Below, piece by piece: positions 59,491-64,000 of a DNA stretch of 64,000 nucleotides. The DNA is taken from positions 4,801,501 to 4,865,500 of the forward strand of contig OU015670.1 of NCBI GenBank assembly GCA_907165275.2, in the 5' to 3' direction. A program made the position numbers and the translations under genes. Source of the DNA: Zygaena filipendulae. Lineage: Eukaryota; Arthropoda; Insecta; Lepidoptera; Zygaenidae. The notes beneath the pieces were generated by a model. It worked only from the letters and a program-made list of their open reading frames with translations. It was not told where the DNA came from and did no database searches. Every line of letters begins with the position of its first letter. Within the stretch, counting starts at the first letter, position 1.

Positions 59491-60644
59491 GGATTGATCG
59501 TTCGTCGACACCTAGACACGGTAGCCCATCACTAGTTGGGATGAGCAAGCGCCGAATCTTAGCCCTGTCGCCACCTACATACGTGACAGCCGCATGATAT
59601 ATGCGCATGTGAACAGATAGCGGATACACTAGCCGTCATTATGGTATTACTAGTCTTCGCTTGCGGTTTCACTCGCCGGTCCCGGGTATATTTGGGATAC
59701 CCTCAAAATTCGTTGTTCCGGGTTTTTTCCTATGTTACTTGAATACTGTATTTCTATCGCAATTTGAATATAGATACAAGCGTTTCATTAAAAAAACCGA
59801 TAGAGGTTTATCCTAAGTTTTGATGATAAATCTGCAATATTTACAATAATATTTATTAATACTTAATATCAGAAAAATTCTACTATCGATACCTTATTAA
59901 ATAAAACATCTAGGTAGACATTTTGGGAAAATTGTCTTCTGGAAATCCGAGTAGTCATCTTAGGAAAGGACCTTAGGAAAGTACCTAGTCATTTTCATTT
60001 GAAAGTGGTCATTTTCAACCTGAAGGCCCATATAAGAGGTGCTTTTCCACTAAGCATTGTTAAAGTTATAATTTCTATACACGTTGCTAACTACGTAGTA
60101 CCTACATAGTTCAAAATTGTCCTTCCAAGGCTTCCATACGATTGAAAGGAAGTTCTAAGCTCTCACGCAACAGTGAAGACACGCGTCATTGCTTATCAAA
60201 GGGAACTGTTTCTGTGTAGCAGCTATCAAGATTACACTTCAGTGCAAAAATAATCGGACGACTTTGGGGATTTGTTGAAGTAAAACCACTTCGAGATCTG
60301 TAAAATAAGTTTACGTTACGTTCTACACGTTACATTATAGTTACAATCACTTAAAAGTTTTGCAACTTATGCATTGAATTAATTCGTTTTCTTTTTTTAC
60401 TAAGTAGTGTTGTGGGTCGCAGCCAACTAGCTTAATCAGCCGTTCAATGAACGAGCAGTGTTTTGTTATAGTACCAAGAACAGAAAACGCCGCTGTTTTG
60501 TATTTAGTTTGGGTTACAACTGTGACCACAACACAGACAATTGGTACCTATATCCATGATATCCGGTGTGCAAGCACCCAACACAACGAATTTCCTTTTC
60601 TTGGTACGCACCCGCTATTCAAACTTAAATTTCGTGGCTATATC

Positions 60645-60768
60645 AGCAAACTAAGGAACTAATTGTCAAGTCACGTGCTCATGTAAAATAGTCCAATCAA
60701 ACTCCGGTTTTGCGTGACCACCTGACATGAGGATTCGTTCCTTAGTTTTCTATGCGTTAACGATTATA
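60645..60768. mobile_element. Short foldback MITE, second copy
   Basis: AGCAAACTAAGGAACTAATTG and (complement) AGAAAACTAAGGAACGAATCC-TCATGTCAGGTGGTCACG form the arms. The same centre and flank (GCGTTAACGATTATA) occur at 23225-23352. Confidence 0.6.
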
Positions 60769-60773
60769 GATTA

Positions 60774-60982
60774 CTAGCCTACCCTCGCGGTTTCACCTGC
60801 GGTAATTTCGGAGTACCCGCAGGAATTCCAATATAAAAAGTATCCTATGTCACTAGGATCACTTTAGCTTCCTATAAGTGAAAGAATTTTCAAAATCGGT
60901 TCAGTAGATCCAGAGATTACCCCCTACAACGTCACAAATTCACATACTCACAAACTTTTGCTCTTTATAATATTAGTATAGA
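60774..60982 (-). mobile_element. Helitron-like element, complete ends (209 bp)
   Basis: In its own orientation it reads A|TCTATACTAATATTATAAAG … CGCAGGTGAAACCGCGAGGG-TAGGCTAG|T. The A/T insertion flanks are intact. Antisense to slit; it directly follows the foldback MITE. Confidence 0.85.
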
Positions 60983-61841
60983 TAAACATAGCTAAGCGGC
61001 CTGGCGAGTTATGACCGAGTAATATTCTGTAGTTTTCGGTTGTAATCGTTTAGAAAACCAACATAGAATCATTCACTTCGAAAATTAAAAGCTTTTCGCG
61101 TCCTATTTTCTCGGCCGCCACTGTATGTACGCCTCCGTCTCGCGTCTTTCGAACGAACACGAAAGTGTTCGTTGTGAACGCGCGGATGCCTCACAAAAGG
61201 TGCGGTACTTCACAATACGGTATGGAGATGAAAATTTTATTACATTTCACGTGGCACGATGGGTACTGGCAGGTACTAGCTGTGTACGTAGTTTTACGTG
61301 TTACGTGTTAGTTTTTAAAGAAAATCTCAAAATAGATTGAAGGTGACTCTATACTCTATTGGTTATTCTGTTGTTTTTTAAACATTGTTTTTGAGTAGTT
61401 AGGGCGTGAAAGTGTAACAAGAAAACAAACTCACATTCACATAATATATTTTATAATATTCACTAAGTGGAAGTGGAGTTCTGTGAAATTATTTAAGTCC
61501 ACAGGTTGCGGTTCCACTCGCATGGTAGTTGTAAATTGTAATATGAGATACATATTTACAAATTTCGTCGTAAGATACTTTTCAAAATTGGTAAATTTGG
61601 TAAATTAGTTGATTTAAAAAAATCCGCTTTTAAACGAAAAAGTCATATTTTCTCATTCTATGAGGTTATTGCAACGAAACTAGACTTTATGGTACCTATG
61701 CAAGTGGCAAACAATCTGGTTATATATTCCGTATAAGCAAAGATAATATTATGTATAATAATAAATAATATACTAGTAAATTAGTTTTTGAGTAATGCGC
61801 GGAACTATTGAACATACGTCTTATTAAGAGGGTTTTCGAAA

Positions 61842-61913
61842 CCAATTTTTAACTGACTTCCAAAAAGGAGGAGGTTCTGTGTTCGACAGTACTATGTATG
61901 TTTTTTTAGTTAC
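61842..61913 (+). repeat. AACCGACTTCCAAAAAGGAGGAGGTTCT-type fragment
   Basis: AACTGACTTCCAAAAAGGAG-GAGGTTCTG recurs in variant form at 31381-31430 and 43450-43475. It is a short dispersed repeat, class unknown. Confidence 0.5.
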
Positions 61914-62464
61914 ATGCAAAGGACAAAATATTTATACAATATGCTTAGTGAAGTAAGTAACGTAAAATTAATGCACGAGCACGACACACGAGCTTCGTCG
62001 GACATAACTCGATTACAATCGCTGGCAGGCGCCGGAAGTGCTGCCATCTTGCCGCGCCACCCGCCACAGACTAAATATAATAATAAGTACCTATATGCTC
62101 CCAATTAATAACAACCTTATTACAATATATCGGGTGTTTTCTACGTTATAAAAACGTTCGGTTTATAAAAAGATGTCTTAATATATTATTCCGAGAGCAA
62201 ATCTGTTGTTTGCGGTAGAGTTCAGTGTACCAGGTTTGTTTGTTAAATGCCAGTCAAAAGGTAAGTTTTTTAAATACCTATATTATTACGAGAAATGTTA
62301 TCAAAAAATATGCTGCATTATTTAAAACTTTTGCCTGTTTTTCCAAATGAAGAAAAAAGTTACAATACGAATTTTTGTGACGCTCGGGTCGGGATTATCA
62401 AGGTACCTAACACAAATTCATGCATTTTTCTATAAACCAATTTTTTTAAGCTGTTTATTTATAA

Positions 62465-62666
62465 CTAGATATTCCCCGAGGTTTCATCCGCGTTAATTTC
62501 GTAGATCCCGCGGGAATTCCGGGATAAAAAGTACCCTGTGTCCTTTTCTGTACTCCTGACAACGTGTATGCAAAATTTCATGATGATAGGTCGAGCCGTT
62601 AAGGCGTGAAAGCGTAACAGACAGACAGACAGACAGAGTTACTTTCGCATGTATAATATAAGTAGA
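62465..62666 (-). mobile_element. Helitron-like element, near-complete (202 bp)
   Basis: In + view CTAGATATTCCCCGAGG starts it and CATGTATAATATAAGTAGA ends it before T. (ACAG)n is at 62619-62637. Antisense to slit. Confidence 0.8.
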
Positions 62667-62759
62667 TAAGTAATAGTGACATCTGGAAATTATAAGCCAG
62701 AAGTCTAACAATATTTCTATCAGCGTTAAAATATGTAAGTAATCCACATTCATATTTTA

Positions 62760-62930
62760 AAGAAGTTTAAATGTTTGTGTGTTTGGATTTACGAGATAAT
62801 TTCTAGAACTGCTGAACCGATACTAAAAATTCGCTCACTAATGAAAAGCTACACTATCCCTGAATATCGTAGGATACTTAGAGATCCCGAGGGGGTCCAG
62901 AAATTAACGTGGGTGACACCGCACCTACTA
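62760..62930 (+). mobile_element. Decayed Helitron-like copy
   Basis: GCTGAACCGATACTAAAAAT, GCTACACTATCCCTGA and CCCGAGGGGGTCCAG then GGGTGACACCGC; the CTAG end is lost. Confidence 0.45.
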
Positions 62931-63751
62931 TATAAAGACAAAATAACATGTAAATCTAGAGTAAGTACTCAGTCATATTTCTAACAAGATTTTCGCTTCT
63001 TTAAAACCGCATTCGTAATCCGGCTTAGTCGTATTTCCAAGGAAACTATGAAACAATGTCGGCATCCATACAAAGGCAAGGAAAATTTGCACGTCTCCCC
63101 CTCCCCGGGGAGTTCCCTAATCTGCCATAGACAGAGATAGAATACGGTCGAGGAAATACTTGCGCGGCAATTTACATATCTATGGCACCGAATTCCTTAT
63201 TCCAAATTCGATTGGGAAATTTCATTGCTTCCATGGAAAATGTGGAGATAGAAGCGGGTATACACTTCACAGGAGAGAAATAGGACCTACAAGATGATGT
63301 TTTTAAGTAAATATTGAAAAACTTGACTTCCGGCCCTCAAAAGTTACGCTCCAACTTTAAATGACTTGAGGAAATGCCAACGGAGTTTCTTCTTCACAAA
63401 AAAACATCCTTTCTAACTCGGGGATTTGTTAGTTTATCTTCAGTGAAGGGCCGAGATCTTCTCGCTTTTTAAATTACGTTCTTTTTATTATTTATGTACC
63501 GTCTACACTTCCTGTGCCATTTTTCCCGCTAAAAGGGCGGTTGCAGCGAAAAGGTTTCCAGTGTAGGCAATGATATAAAAACAAACAGCCACGAAGGGAG
63601 AGGGCGGTGGAAAAGGTTATTCAGGCACAAAATGTTAGTACGTATATCTGCGGGGAAAATAATTAACACTTTTTATTGTGTTTTATCGTCTATGTTTGCC
63701 ATAACTGAGAAGTTAGTTTCTATTTCAACTAATTATTATTTAATCAATACC

Positions 63752-64000
63752 TATGTTGTCTTTTGAGGTAGGTAATTTTTTTTAATCCGTCGTGTAGATT
63801 AATAAAAAATATTGGACGCGTATTTTTTCTTTTTTTACGTAATCAAAAAATAACGGCGATACATTGAGTTGTTTCGCGTGACGTCACAACCCGGTGCAGT
63901 TTGTACGGGACTTATACCGATAATGACGTCACGAGTCCCCCACCGTAAACTTTAATGCGCTTTATATGTTTATTTTCCATTTATTTATAAAAGCGAAAAA
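63752..64000. mobile_element. CRE-bearing MITE, copy D, cut by the window edge
   Basis: ATGTTGTC…AATCCGTCGTGTAGATTAAT-AAAAAATATTGGACGCG matches the left half of copies A and C. TGACGTCA occurs at 63879-63886 and 63924-63931. The right terminal repeat lies outside. Confidence 0.75.

Larger units (their letters stand above)
56059..64000 (+). other. slit: slit intron 4 (partial, runs off the window)
   Basis: It begins with GTGAGT at 56059. I searched for a further phase-2 LRR exon and found none up to 64000. The interval contains a 4-bp-TSD MITE, a roughly 125-bp tandem dimer, several Helitron-like copies and a TGACGTCA MITE cut by the edge. The remaining sequence is AT-rich and without visible structure. 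Confidence 0.7.

Noticed and set aside
59351..59629. 92-codon minus frame with a polyprotein-like look
   Set aside because: Half of it is the reverse reading of a Helitron-like copy and the rest shows no retroelement motif.

Overview
The window is 64 kb of AT-rich, repeat-dense DNA from an animal nuclear genome, most likely a moth or butterfly. Three things point to Lepidoptera: dozens of short Helitron-like repeats of the 'TCTATACTAATATTATAAA … CCGCGG-GTGAAA-CCGCGG … CTAG' type, a tRNA-derived SINE, and short interspersed 'GTCGGACTCGC / GGTTCCGTA' repeats. The species cannot be named from the sequence.

Only one host gene is recognisable. On the + strand, four coding exons encode the N-terminus of Slit, the secreted leucine-rich-repeat axon-guidance ligand of Robo receptors: exon 1 (coding 40812-41047), exon 2 (55554-55625), exon 3 (55710-55781) and exon 4 (55987-56058). 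Exon 1 gives a signal peptide, a Gly/Ala-rich linker and the LRRNT cysteine cap. Exons 2, 3 and 4 are each exactly 72 nt, one leucine-rich repeat per exon, all joined in the same intron phase. Intron 1 is 14.5 kb, introns 2 and 3 are 84 and 205 bp, and intron 4 runs off the right edge, so the rest of Slit lies outside.

Region by region: 1-40.7 kb holds no recognisable protein-coding gene. It is either slit upstream DNA or a 5'-UTR intron, because a good 3' splice acceptor precedes the first coding exon. It is filled with Helitron-like copies, MITEs (hAT, PIF/Harbinger-like and unclassified), two non-autonomous P-superfamily elements with perfect 8-bp target duplications, and a LINE tail nested in a Helitron. 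The stretch 24.1-29.8 kb is comparatively repeat-poor and has GC-rich patches. Slit intron 1 (41.0-55.5 kb) carries more Helitron-like copies, two copies of a MITE bearing paired TGACGTCA palindromes, a SINE, and a 570-bp element present twice in inverted orientation with only 3 differences. Intron 4 contains a 4-bp-TSD MITE, more antisense Helitron copies and a partial TGACGTCA MITE at the window edge.

The ORFs in the repeats are chance or relic frames. No rRNA, CRISPR array or bacterial-type operon was seen. The most notable points are the near-identical inverted repeat pair inside slit intron 1, the recent P-superfamily insertions with a decayed THAP-like reading frame, the dispersed MITE family with conserved twin CRE-like sites, and the one-sided (antisense) orientation of well-preserved Helitron copies inside slit.
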